A DNA stretch of 64,000 bases. It comes from Streptosporangium oxazolinicum (GTDB lineage: Bacteria > Actinomycetota > Actinomycetes > Streptosporangiales > Streptosporangiaceae). The stretch is taken from NCBI RefSeq assembly GCF_039537505.1, contig NZ_BAABAQ010000015.1:124001-188000 (forward strand), in the 5' to 3' direction. This document shows, in pieces, positions 39,314 through 49,095 of the stretch (positions within the stretch are counted from its first letter, which is position 1; every line of letters starts with the position of its first letter). The position numbers and the translations under genes are program-made. The notes beneath the pieces are model-generated. The model ran no database searches and had not been told where the DNA came from. It was given only the letters and a program-made list of their open reading frames with translations.

Positions 39314-39823
39314 TCAGGGGCTCGTCTCGAACTCGGTGCACAGCCAGCGCACGCCCCGGCGTTCCAGCCTCAGCGCCAGGACGCGCGAGCGGTCGCCGCA
39401 GTCGACCACGGCGCACATCTCCACCACCCCGTCCTCCGGCTGGGAGACGTGGGCCCTGCCCGCCCGGGGCGGGCGGGCGCTGTCGATGATCTTCCCGCTC
39501 CTCACCAGCTCGGCCTGGACCCGGCCGGTCAGGTGGCAGGAGACGCTCGCCGGAGGGCGCCTGCCGGACAGGATCTCGGCGACGGCCTGCGCGAGGGCCC
39601 GCAGCCGCCGCTCGTCGGGGACCGCGCCGGGCGGGCCCCAGACCAGCGGTTTCCCGGCCGAGGGGCCGGGCTTCCCGGGATCGAGGGCGAGGGCGAGGGT
39701 GCCCTGCACGTACGGCGGCATGGCCGGGGTGTCCCCGGCGGGACGGTCGTCGTCGTAGGGCGGTTCGGCGGTGGGGGAGGGGGCGATCCTGGGGAGCGAT
39801 GCCTGACGTCGTGGGGGCGACAT
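39314..39823 (-). CDS. Rv3235 family protein
   Basis: 169 residues from ATG 39823, favoured by a GGAG five bases upstream; ATG 39865 is possible. A Pro-rich N-terminus (~70 residues) is followed by a compact domain: LRALAQAVAEILSGRRPPASV, then RAHVSQPEDGVVEMCAVVDCGDR and ALRLERRGVRWLCTEFE. This matches the Rv3235 family that sits next to secA in actinobacteria. Function unknown. Confidence 0.8.
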   Translation of the reverse strand: MSPPRRQASLPRIAPSPTAEPPYDDDRPAGDTPAMPPYVQGTLALALDPGKPGPSAGKPLVWGPPGAVPDERRLRALAQAVAEILSGRRPPASVSCHLTGRVQAELVRSGKIIDSARPPRAGRAHVSQPEDGVVEMCAVVDCGDRSRVLALRLERRGVRWLCTEFETSP

Positions 39824-40048
39824 GGGGACTCCGATTGTGCTGGGCTGAGGTGGGGAAACTGACACATCAGGGAGTTTCCGGCCCGCTGCCCAGATACGCC
39901 GCCCGCCAACTTCCCGGAAATCCCGGTCACTTCGCCCTGTTGGGCGGAGAAGGTCACCTCAGGTTGGAGCGGCCGGTCCCCGCGAGGGGACGGGTTGTGG
40001 CCAGAGCCGTGATCTCCGACGGACGGCCGAAACCGCTCGGCGCGCCTC
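39824..40048. other. Intergenic, no feature recognised
   Basis: 225 bases between two minus-strand genes. No terminator hairpin or promoter could be assigned. Confidence 0.3.
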
Positions 40049-41416
40049 TCAGCGCCCTTCAGGGGAGGGCGGGCCGGTGTCCGCTCTGCCCCGCGTCGAG
40101 GTGGAGGACTCCCCGGAGTCGACGTCGGGCTCGGGCTCGCGGCCGGGGGTCATGATGTTCAGCCTCCTGATCAGGAAGCTGAACACGGCGTAGTAGATCA
40201 CCGCGTAGAGCAGCCCCATCACGATGATGATCGGTATCCCCCGGGCGTTGGGCGCGGTCCCGTACAGGCCGAGGTCGATCAGCCCGGAGGAGAAGCTGAA
40301 GGCGAGCTTCACGCCCAGGGCGGAGGCGAGGGCCATGGAGACGCCGGTCAGCACGATGTGGATCACGAACAGGACCGGCGCCACGAAGATGAAGGCGAAC
40401 TCGATCGGCTCGGTGATCCCGGTGAGGAACGCGGTGAACGCCGCGGAGATCATGATCGAGCCGACCGCGGTGCGGCGGTGCGGCGGCGCGGCCCGCCAGA
40501 TGGCGATCGCGGCGGCGGGCAGGCCGAACATGAGAACCGGGTAGAAACCGGCCTCGAAGCCGCCGTAGCCGACGGCGCCGTTGTTGAAGCAGATCAGGTC
40601 CCCGGCGAGCTTCTTGCCGTCGACCACGCACTCGGGGACCTGGGTCCAGATCACGTTGTTGACGATGTGGTGCATGCCGAACGGGAGCAGGGCGCGGTTG
40701 ATCATGCCGTAGACCCCGGCGCCGAGTTCGCTGTTGGAGGCGAGCCAGGTCCCCGAGGCGCGGACCCAGCCGCCCAGCACCGGCCAGACGAAACCGAAGA
40801 GCACGCCGATCACGAGCCCGGCGAAGGCGGTGAGGATCGGCACCAGGCGGCGCCCGCCGAAGAAGGCCAGCCAGGTCGGCAGCTTGGTGCGGTAGTAGCG
40901 CTGCCAGAGCAACGCCGAGACCAGGCCCATCACGATGCCGCCGAGCACCCGGGTCGGGTTCTGCGCGCCGAGGTTCAGGACCGTTTCGGGGACGCCGGGG
41001 TTGGCCCTGTCGAACACCTCCGTGGTGATGGACTCCCTCAGGTCGGCGTCGAAGAGGATGAAGAACATGTTCATGCTGACGGCGTGGAAGACCAGGTAGC
41101 CGACGAGCGCCGCCAGGGCGGTGGAGCCGTCGGCCTTGCGGGCGAACCCGATGGCGACGCCGATCGCGAACAGGATGGGCAGGTTGTCGAACAGGGCGCC
41201 GCCCGCGGTGCCGACGACGCTGGCCACGTCGTCGAGCAGGACGCTGTCGGTCCGGCCGAGGAGGTCGTCCTGCCCGAGCCTGAACAGCAGGCCCGCGGCG
41301 GGCAGGACCGCGATCGGCAGCATCAGGGAACGTCCCAGGCGCTGGAGCACGCTCATCGCGGCGGACCCGGACGGGTGGGCGGCGGGCAGGCCCGCGTCCG
41401 CCGAGGAAGGGCTCAT
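40049..41416 (-). CDS. PTS EIIC component, N-acetylglucosamine type
   Basis: 455 residues from ATG 41416, with GGAGGAAAG upstream. About ten membrane helices. Substrate-site motif FLTGITEPIEFAFIFVAP, and PFGMHHIVNNVIW and FAIGVAIGFARKADGSTALA are typical of the glucose/GlcNAc superfamily. Stand-alone EIIC with EIIB encoded separately is the actinobacterial NagE2/PtsC arrangement. The C-terminal ~30 residues are disordered. It lies downstream of the GntR regulator on the same strand. Confidence 0.9.
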   Translation of the reverse strand: MSPSSADAGLPAAHPSGSAAMSVLQRLGRSLMLPIAVLPAAGLLFRLGQDDLLGRTDSVLLDDVASVVGTAGGALFDNLPILFAIGVAIGFARKADGSTALAALVGYLVFHAVSMNMFFILFDADLRESITTEVFDRANPGVPETVLNLGAQNPTRVLGGIVMGLVSALLWQRYYRTKLPTWLAFFGGRRLVPILTAFAGLVIGVLFGFVWPVLGGWVRASGTWLASNSELGAGVYGMINRALLPFGMHHIVNNVIWTQVPECVVDGKKLAGDLICFNNGAVGYGGFEAGFYPVLMFGLPAAAIAIWRAAPPHRRTAVGSIMISAAFTAFLTGITEPIEFAFIFVAPVLFVIHIVLTGVSMALASALGVKLAFSFSSGLIDLGLYGTAPNARGIPIIIVMGLLYAVIYYAVFSFLIRRLNIMTPGREPEPDVDSGESSTSTRGRADTGPPSPEGR

Positions 41417-41703
41417 CGGGCTTTCCTCCAGAGGCTGGATGGGAGGAGGGCGGCGAAGGGGCGGTCGCGCGGGACTGGGCGGGATGTGACGGCGGCGGTG
41501 CGGGGCCGGGATATGGCCAGGTTACGGGCGGAACGCGTGGGTCGGGGTCGTGGGCGAACGGGCACGGCGTCGGCGGAGCCGGACTGTGGGCGGAACGGGC
41601 TAGGCGGGTGAGACCGGGTTGTGGGCGGAACGGACATGGCGTCGGCGGAGCCGGGTTGTGGGCGGAACGGGCGCGGCGGGTGGGACGTGGTCGGGGAGCC
41701 GGG
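41417..41703. repeat. Intergenic with GGCGGAACGGG repeats
   Basis: 287 bases between gntR and EIIC. GCGTCGGCGGAGCCGG followed by TGTGGGCGGAACGG occurs twice (about 41568-41599 and 41640-41671), with a partial copy between them at 41613-41632, giving a period of ~72 bases. No clear promoter for EIIC was identified. Confidence 0.5.
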
Positions 41704-42444
41704 TCAGGCGCGGCGGGTCGGTATCTCCAGGATCGTACGGAGCTGATAGCGGTCGGCGCGATAGGTGGACACCCCGAGTTCGGCGCAGACGCCTCCCGCG
41801 AAGGAGCGCCGCTGGAGCAGCAGCACGGCCCCGCCGCGCGGCAGCTTCAGCAGGTCGGCGTCACCGGGGTCGGCGATGCCGCCGTCGATGGTGAGCTCCC
41901 CGGCGTCGAGCACCAGGCCGTAGCGGGTCTCCAGGAGGGCGTAGAGGGAGCGGCCCGTCAGGTCGTGGGTGTCGAGGTCGGGCGCGAGGGAGACGGGGAT
42001 GTGGGCCCGCTCGATGCACATGGGCTCGTCGGCCGCGGTCCGCAGCCGCTCGATGAAGTGAACCTCGTCACCCGGCTGGATGCCGAGCTCCCTGGCCAGG
42101 TGCGCGCTCGCCCTGACCACCCGCCGGTCCAGGTCGCGGGAGCCGGGCTCCATGCCCCTGGCGCGCATCTCGTCGCTGAAGGAGGTGAGCCGCAGGGACA
42201 TCTCGATCTTGGGACGGGCCACGAAGGTGCCCTTGCCCGCCACCCGCTGGAGCCGGCCCTCGGAGACCAGGTGGTCCACGGCCTGCCGTACCGTCATGCG
42301 GGACAGCCCGAAGCGCTGGCAGAGCTCGCGTTCGGACGGGATCGCCGTGCCGATCGCGAGCTCGTTGTTCTCGATGAGATCGAGCAGGATTTCCCGGAGC
42401 TGGAAGTACTTGGGCACCGGGCTGTCCGGATCGATCTGTGCCAC
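41704..42444 (-). CDS. GntR/HutC-family regulator, DasR-like
   Basis: 246 residues from GTG 42444, preceded by GGGAGGA. N-terminal winged helix (~10-75): KYFQLREILLDLIENNELA, IPSERELCQRFGLSRMTVRQAVDHLV. C-terminal UTRA effector domain (~95-240) with EVHFIERLRTAADEPMCIER. The architecture and PTS/GlcNAc context match DasR/NagR, whose ligand is GlcN-6-P or GlcNAc-6-P. A DasR-like palindrome lies 51 bases upstream, suggesting autoregulation. Confidence 0.85.
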   Translation of the reverse strand: MAQIDPDSPVPKYFQLREILLDLIENNELAIGTAIPSERELCQRFGLSRMTVRQAVDHLVSEGRLQRVAGKGTFVARPKIEMSLRLTSFSDEMRARGMEPGSRDLDRRVVRASAHLARELGIQPGDEVHFIERLRTAADEPMCIERAHIPVSLAPDLDTHDLTGRSLYALLETRYGLVLDAGELTIDGGIADPGDADLLKLPRGGAVLLLQRRSFAGGVCAELGVSTYRADRYQLRTILEIPTRRA

Positions 42445-42494
42445 AGGAATCCTCCCCCCTCGATCTGAGATGTCTCATGAGTTATGGTTCGTAC

Positions 42495-42516
42495 TGGTCT
42501 AGTCCGGACTAGACCA
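42495..42516. promoter_or_regulatory. DasR-like operator between gntR and the SIS gene
   Basis: Perfect 22-base palindrome with arms TGGTCTAG and CTAGACCA around TCCGGA. Each arm resembles half of the DasR-site core GGTCTAGACC, and the two overlapping near-sites are offset by about ten bases. Placed to control both divergent genes. Confidence 0.7.
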
Positions 42517-42604
42517 CAGGCCGGAAAAGGGTGTCAACGTACGGACCGGAGACGGATCGATAACGGCCCGATCTCGTCCGTCCGAACCGAAGGATGAGCG
42601 CGAG

Positions 42605-43639
42605 ATGACGACCAAGATGCGCAGCGAGATCGCCGAGCAGCCCGCCGCGCTGCGAGCCACGCTCGACGCCCTCCTCCCCAGGGTCGGGGAGGTGGAGCGG
42701 CTCGCGGGGCAGACCCGCCAGCTGCTGTTCATCGCCCGAGGCACCTCCGACAACGCCGCAGTCTACGGCCGCTATCTCGCCGAGGCGCACACGGGAAGGC
42801 TCTCCACTCTCGCCGCTCCCTCGATCGCCACGACCTACCGGCGCAGGCTGGACCTCGACGGCGTGCTGGCCGTCGCCCTCTCCCAGTCGGGCAGGACCGA
42901 GGAGATCGTCGAGACCCTCGCCTGGGCGAAGGACTGCGGCGCCAGGACCGTGGCCGTCACCAACGGTGGCGAGCGGAGCCCCCTGGCACAGGCCGCGGAC
43001 CTCGCCCTGTGCACGGTCGCGGGCGAGGAGAAGGCCGTCCCGGCCACCAAGACCTACACCACCCAGCTCGCCGCGCTCGCCGTGCTCGCTCTCGGTCTCG
43101 GCGCGGACGTCGACGCCGCCGACCTGCAGCGGGTGCCGGACGCGGTCGAGAAGCTGGTCGGCGACCCGGGCGACCTGGAGGCGATCGTCGAGGGCCTGGC
43201 CGACAAGCCGGGCGTCGTGGTCTCCGGCCGGGGACTGGCCTTCTCCACCGCGCTGGAGCTCGCGCTCAAGCTCAAGGAGGCGTGCTACCTGCACGCCATG
43301 GGCCTGTCGTACGCCGACCTGCTGCACGGCCCGATCGCCGTGGTCGACGAGGACACCCCGGCCATCCTGGTCGCGGCGGGCGAGGGCCCGACCCTGGCCG
43401 GCACCGTGGCGCTCGCCGAGAGGGTGACCGGCGCGGGCGCCTCGGCCTACACGGTCGGCGGCGGTACCGCGCTCTCCTCGGTCTCCACCGCGGCGCTGAA
43501 CGGCCCGGACCTGCCCGAGTGGGTCGCCCCGCTGGGCCTCATCGTCCCCGGTCAGCTGCTCACCGAGGCCCTCGCGCGCAGGCTGGGGATCGACCCCGAC
43601 GCCCCCCGTGGTCTCAACAAGGTGACGCAGACCGACTGA
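42605..43639 (+). CDS. SIS-domain sugar-phosphate enzyme, likely GlcN-6-P deaminase (NagB-II type)
   Basis: 344 residues, two SIS domains like the isomerase half of GlmS: IARGTSDNAAVYGRYLAE, ALSQSGRTEEIVETLAWAK, KTYTTQLAALAVLAL, LKLKEACYLHAMGLSYADLLHGP, and the C-terminal DPDAPRGLNKVTQT tail. There is no glutaminase domain. In a GlcNAc PTS locus such proteins act as glucosamine-6-phosphate deaminases. The deaminase assignment is inference; aldose-ketose isomerase is the alternative. Confidence 0.78.
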   Translation: MTTKMRSEIAEQPAALRATLDALLPRVGEVERLAGQTRQLLFIARGTSDNAAVYGRYLAEAHTGRLSTLAAPSIATTYRRRLDLDGVLAVALSQSGRTEEIVETLAWAKDCGARTVAVTNGGERSPLAQAADLALCTVAGEEKAVPATKTYTTQLAALAVLALGLGADVDAADLQRVPDAVEKLVGDPGDLEAIVEGLADKPGVVVSGRGLAFSTALELALKLKEACYLHAMGLSYADLLHGPIAVVDEDTPAILVAAGEGPTLAGTVALAERVTGAGASAYTVGGGTALSSVSTAALNGPDLPEWVAPLGLIVPGQLLTEALARRLGIDPDAPRGLNKVTQTD

Positions 43640-43703
43640 TCACTACATGTCCTTTAGCCTGGTCATAGCCTTGGGGACAGGGTGATCACATCTGGAGGGC
43701 GAC
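43640..43703 (+). other. Short intergenic with imperfect inverted repeat
   Basis: TGATCAC near 43637 and GTGATCA near 43682, plus TGTCC/GGACA inside, form an interrupted inverted repeat before the EIIB start. The role is unclear. Confidence 0.3.
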
Positions 43704-43940
43704 ATGGCGGCCGACGCCGACGCGATCATCGCTGGACTCGGTGGTGCGGACAACATCATCGAGATCGAACCGTGCATCACCCGGCTCCGTACCGAGGTGC
43801 GCGACGTCTCCAAGGTCGACCAGACGGCTCTACGGGCGGCGGGCGCGCACGGTGTGATGGCGGCGGGCAACGTCGTCCAGGTGGTGGTGGGTCCCGAGGC
43901 CGACACGATCGCGAGCGACATCGAGGACCTCATGGGCTGA
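43704..43940 (+). CDS. PTS EIIB component, GlcNAc type
   Basis: 78 residues. IEPCITRLRTEV carries the phosphorylated Cys24. GVMAAGNVVQVVVGPEADTIASDIEDL is the standard C-terminal half. It accepts phosphate from EIIA and passes it to the sugar bound by EIIC. Length is typical for a free-standing EIIB. Confidence 0.92.
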   Translation: MAADADAIIAGLGGADNIIEIEPCITRLRTEVRDVSKVDQTALRAAGAHGVMAAGNVVQVVVGPEADTIASDIEDLMG

Positions 43941-44117
43941 GCGACGGCGGACGTGAGCCGATCAGGGCTGATCAGGGCTGACGACAGGAGCCGGCGGGGG
44001 GCCGGTGAGGGCGCTCACACGGGCGGGGCCGCCCGGACGACACGGGCGGGCGGCCGAGGCGCGGACAGGGCGCGGACGGGCCGTCCTCGCGGGCGGCGGC
44101 ATGCCGAGGGGGGAACG

Positions 44118-44594
44118 GTGACCACAGTTCTGGCACCGGTCGCGGGGGTGGCCGTGCGGCTCGGCTCGGTGCCCGACCCCGTCTTCTCCGAGGGACTGGT
44201 CGGGCCCGGCATGGCGATCGAGCCGGACAGGGCGCCCGGCCGGGTGCTCTCCCCCATCGCGGGCACCATCGTCAAGCTGCACCCGCACGCGTTCGTGGTC
44301 GTCGGTGACGACGGCCGGGGGGTCCTCGTCCATCTGGGCATCGACACGGTCGAGCTCAGGGGTGAGGGTTTCGAGCCGCTGGCCGCCGAGGGCGACCGGG
44401 TGAGCGCCGGGCAGCCGGTGGTGGCGTGGGATCCGGCCGGGATCGAGGCGGGCGGGCGCTGCCCGATCTGCCCGGTCGTGGCGCTGGACGCCGCCGCGGA
44501 CGCCGTCACCGGCCTCGCCACCGGGGCCGTCGACGCCGGTGACGAGCTTTTCGAATGGAGCGATCCCGCTGAGGATTCGCGGAACCGGCCGTGA
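44118..44594 (+). CDS. PTS EIIA component, glucose/GlcNAc type (Crr-like)
   Basis: 158 residues from GTG 44118, with GAGGGGGG upstream. The open frame continues upstream but homology begins at TTVLAPVAGVAVRLGSVPDPVFS. The active-site pair is His57 (KLHPHAF) and His72 (VLVHLGIDTVEL), spaced 15 residues as in EIIA-Glc. It transfers phosphate from HPr to EIIB. Confidence 0.9.
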   Translation: MTTVLAPVAGVAVRLGSVPDPVFSEGLVGPGMAIEPDRAPGRVLSPIAGTIVKLHPHAFVVVGDDGRGVLVHLGIDTVELRGEGFEPLAAEGDRVSAGQPVVAWDPAGIEAGGRCPICPVVALDAAADAVTGLATGAVDAGDELFEWSDPAEDSRNRP

Positions 44595-44614
44595 CGCACC
44601 GGCCAAGGACCACT

Positions 44615-44710
44615 GACCGTGAAGTACCAACCCGTAAGACACTGGCCATGAAGTACCGACCATGAAATACCAGCCATGAAATATCGGCTGTGAAGTTGTG
44701 AAGTATCGGG
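44615..44710 (+). repeat. ~15-base AT-rich tandem repeats upstream of the HAD gene
   Basis: About six imperfect units close to GACCATGAAATACCG in the leader between EIIA and the HAD gene. Much lower GC than flanking DNA. Each unit carries an ATG or GTG followed by AA, but no open frame of use results. Confidence 0.6.
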
Positions 44711-44762
44711 CGCGGAGTCGAGAGATGGGGACGAACAGGTGGGGACGACGGCGAGACCGCCC

Positions 44763-45413
44763 ATGAAGGCGGCGCTCTTCGATCTCGACGGGACACTGAT
44801 CAACACCGAGCGGCGGAGCATGGCCATGTGGTCGATGCTGCTCGACAGTCACGGGGTGGTCCACGACGAGGTCGTGCTGCGCGGGTTCATGGGACGGCGC
44901 GGGCGCGACGTCCTGACGGAGAGCGCGCACCTCTTCCCCGGCAAGCGGATCGACGACCTGATCGAGGAGGTCTTCTCCTTCCACGACCATCCCGGTCTGC
45001 CCGACATCGTGCCGGTGCCCGGCGCCGCCGAGCTGGTCCGCAGGGTCGCGGCGTACGGGTCGCCGGTCGCGGTCGTCACCTCCGCCGGGCGTGACTGGGC
45101 GGAGGAGCGGCTGACGGAGGTCGGCGTCCGCGACCTGCTGGAGACGATCGTGTCCGCCCACGACGTGACCGTGGGCAAGCCCGACCCCGAGGGGTACCTT
45201 CTCGCCGCCGCGCGCCTGTCGGTCGATCCGGCACACTGTGTGGCGTTCGAGGACTCGATCGCCGGGATCGCGGCGGCCAAGGCCGCGGGCATGGCGTGCG
45301 TGGGCATAGCGACCACGCACGCGGGCACTGAGCTGACCGCGGCCGACCTCGTGGTCGCGGACCTGACGGGGGTCGCCTGGCCCCTGTCGACCACCGATGA
45401 TCCCGCGGTCTAG
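44763..45413 (+). CDS. HAD-superfamily phosphatase, beta-phosphoglucomutase-like
   Basis: 216 residues from ATG 44763; GTG 44739 is an alternative. Motif I FDLDGTL (Asp7, Asp9), motif II VVTSAG, and GKPDPEGYLLAAARL with the acidic pair in FEDSIAG are complete. Subfamily IA with a helical cap. It sits within the PTS cluster, so a hexose-phosphate substrate is likely. The stop codon lies inside the operator before ptsH. Confidence 0.85.
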   Translation: MKAALFDLDGTLINTERRSMAMWSMLLDSHGVVHDEVVLRGFMGRRGRDVLTESAHLFPGKRIDDLIEEVFSFHDHPGLPDIVPVPGAAELVRRVAAYGSPVAVVTSAGRDWAEERLTEVGVRDLLETIVSAHDVTVGKPDPEGYLLAAARLSVDPAHCVAFEDSIAGIAAAKAAGMACVGIATTHAGTELTAADLVVADLTGVAWPLSTTDDPAV

Positions 45414-45421
45414 ACCGCGGG
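45402..45421. promoter_or_regulatory. DasR-like operator before ptsHI
   Basis: Perfect 20-base palindrome CCCGCGGTCTAGACCGCGGG containing the DasR core GGTCTAGACC, 20 bases before the ptsH start and overlapping the upstream stop codon. Confidence 0.75.
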
Positions 45422-45441
45422 CGAACCCCCGGGAGGAACAC

Positions 45442-45695
45442 GTGGCCGAGCGCCAAGTCACCGTCAAGGCGGAGGTCGGCCTGCACGCCCGGCCCGCCGC
45501 GACGTTCGTGCAGACGGCGGCCAAGGCGTCCCTGGACGTCACCGTCGCCAAGGGAGGCGGCGAGCCGGTGAACGCCAAGAGCATTCTGTCGGTCCTCTCG
45601 CTCGATGTCAGGGAGGGTGACACCGTGGTGATCAGGGCGGAGGGCGAGGGGGCGGAGGAGCTTCTCGACCAGCTGGCCGACATCGCGTCGGCGCC

Positions 45696-45699
<4 letters not shown>
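45442..45699 (+). CDS. ptsH: Phosphocarrier protein HPr
   Basis: 85 residues from GTG 45442, eight bases after GGGAGG. Active-site His15 in VGLHARPA. Ser47 in NAKSILSVLSLDV aligns with the regulatory Ser46 of Firmicutes HPr, though no HPr kinase is in the window. The stop overlaps the ptsI start (GTGA). Confidence 0.94.
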
Positions 45700-47378
<1,679 letters not shown>

Positions 47379-47493
47379 CGTGGGCGGACCTCCCGTACGG
47401 ACCGGAAGGCGCCGGTCGGTGGGAGGCGTGTGGCCGGTGGTGACCGGGTGGATGCGCGGGCGCCGGGACGCGGGCCCGGATAGCGTAAGCGGC

Positions 47494-48873
47494 ATGGCTC
47501 GGTGGATACGTGTGACGGGTATTGCAGTGATCGCGACGATGGCGGCCGGATGCGCCGAGGCGGGGAGGGCCGTTCCGCCCGCGTCCGGTGCCACGCGGGC
47601 GGGTGAGACCGCCGCGAGCGCCGACGCGGCGACACCCGCCGGCACGACGGCCGCGACCCCGGAGGCCCCGGGAAGCTCGGGAACCGACGCGACGTCCGCG
47701 GCCTCCGCGACGGCGGAGGCGCCGGGGGTGGAGGGTGTGCTCGCCTCGATGAGCGTGGAGGAGAAGGTCGGCCAGCTCTTCATGCCCGTGCTGTACGGCC
47801 CGTCGGCCGACACGTCGTCGGGGGAGAACCAGGCGCGGTTCGGGGTGGACACCCCGGCGAAGATGGTCGCCCGCTACCGCCCCGGCGGGGTGATCCTCTT
47901 CCCCTGGGCGGGCAACGTCAAGAGCGTCCGCCAGGTCGTGGCGCTCACCAACGGGCTGCAGAAGGCGTCGCCGGAGATCCCGTTGCTGATCGGCACGGAC
48001 CAGGAGAACGGCAAGGTCTCCCGCCTCGCCCCCCTGGTCACCCCCCTTCCCGGGGCGTCGGTCATCGGCTCGACCCGCGACGTCTCGCTGGCCCGCCGGG
48101 CCGCCGAGGTGACGGGCACCGAGCTGCGCGCCCTGGGGGTCAACCTCGATTTTGCGCCCGTCGCCGACGTCAACCTCAACCCACGTAACCCGGTGATCGG
48201 CCCGCGCGCGTACGGCTCGGACCCGAAGAAGGTCGCGCCGATGGTCGCCGCCGCCGTCCAGGGTTTCCACGACGCGGGGATCGGGGCCACGGCCAAGCAC
48301 TTTCCCGGCCACGGCGACACCGGCGTCGACAGCCACACCGGCCTGCCGGTGATCAAACACTCCCGGTCCCAGTGGGACAGGCTGGACGCCCCGCCGTTCG
48401 CCGCGGCCATCGGTGAGGACGTCGACGCGATCATGAGCGCGCACGTCGTCATGCCGAGGCTCGATCCATCGGGTGATCCCGCCACCCTTTCCAAGCCGAT
48501 CCTGACCGGGCTGCTCCGCGAGAAGCTCGGTTTCGACGGGGTCGTCTCGACCGACGCGCTGGACATGGCGGGGGTGCGCAAGAAGTACGGGGACGGGGAG
48601 GTCGCGGTCCGGGCGATCCAGGCCGGGGTGGACCTGCTGCTCATGCCGCCGGACTATCGCGAGGCCCACCGGGCGCTGCTCGCCGCCGTGGCCGCCGGGA
48701 AGATCTCCGAGGCGCGGCTCGACCAGTCCGTCCGGCGGTTGCTGAAGCTGAAGGCCGCCCGCGGCCTGCTGGACAGGGCGCCGGTCGCCGACCCGGCCAG
48801 GGCCGAGCGGGTGCTCCGCTCGGCCGAGCACCTCAAGGTCGCCCGGCTCATCACCTCACGGGCCGCCCGCTGA
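47494..48873 (+). CDS. Lipoprotein glycoside hydrolase family 3, NagZ-like beta-N-acetylglucosaminidase
   Basis: 459 residues from ATG 47494. Lipobox ATMAAGC (Cys20), then a ~60-residue Ala/Thr-rich linker. The GH3 domain has TDQENGKVSRL, AKHFPGHGDTGVDSHTGLPV (the KHFPGHGxxxxDSH NagZ signature) and VVSTDALDMAGV with the nucleophilic Asp. It probably releases GlcNAc from chitin or peptidoglycan fragments outside the cell, feeding the adjacent PTS. TAGCGT eight bases before the start suggests leaderless transcription. Confidence 0.88.
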   Translation: MARWIRVTGIAVIATMAAGCAEAGRAVPPASGATRAGETAASADAATPAGTTAATPEAPGSSGTDATSAASATAEAPGVEGVLASMSVEEKVGQLFMPVLYGPSADTSSGENQARFGVDTPAKMVARYRPGGVILFPWAGNVKSVRQVVALTNGLQKASPEIPLLIGTDQENGKVSRLAPLVTPLPGASVIGSTRDVSLARRAAEVTGTELRALGVNLDFAPVADVNLNPRNPVIGPRAYGSDPKKVAPMVAAAVQGFHDAGIGATAKHFPGHGDTGVDSHTGLPVIKHSRSQWDRLDAPPFAAAIGEDVDAIMSAHVVMPRLDPSGDPATLSKPILTGLLREKLGFDGVVSTDALDMAGVRKKYGDGEVAVRAIQAGVDLLLMPPDYREAHRALLAAVAAGKISEARLDQSVRRLLKLKAARGLLDRAPVADPARAERVLRSAEHLKVARLITSRAAR

Positions 48874-48903
48874 GAGGACGCGGGTTCCCGCCGCGAGGCC
48901 GGG

Positions 48904-49029
48904 TCAGACGGCCTGGAGGTTGCCGGTCCTGGCCAGCGAGAGGACGAGCGACTGGACGAGACGCGTGAGCAGGGCCTCGATCAGCATGACGGCCGCCTTG
49001 GCGAGCACGGTGGAGACGAATCCGGACAT
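48904..49029 (-). CDS. 41-residue hydrophobic peptide
   Basis: ATG 49029 to TGA, with GTGAGG about six bases upstream. It reads MSGFVSTVLAKAAVMLIEAL then LTRLVQSLVLSLARTGNLQAV: one amphipathic or membrane helix with Lys and Arg residues, no Cys. The upstream sequence (49040-49085) is AT-rich (GATATGAATTATCACC), consistent with its own promoter. It follows the P-type ATPase on the same strand. It could be a small regulatory membrane peptide, a toxin or a leaderless bacteriocin-like peptide; none is established. Confidence 0.55.
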   Translation of the reverse strand: MSGFVSTVLAKAAVMLIEALLTRLVQSLVLSLARTGNLQAV

Positions 49030-49095
49030 AACAACCTCACAGGGAGAGACAGCACTTAAGGTGATAATTCATATCAAAAGTGTCTAAGTCACCAG

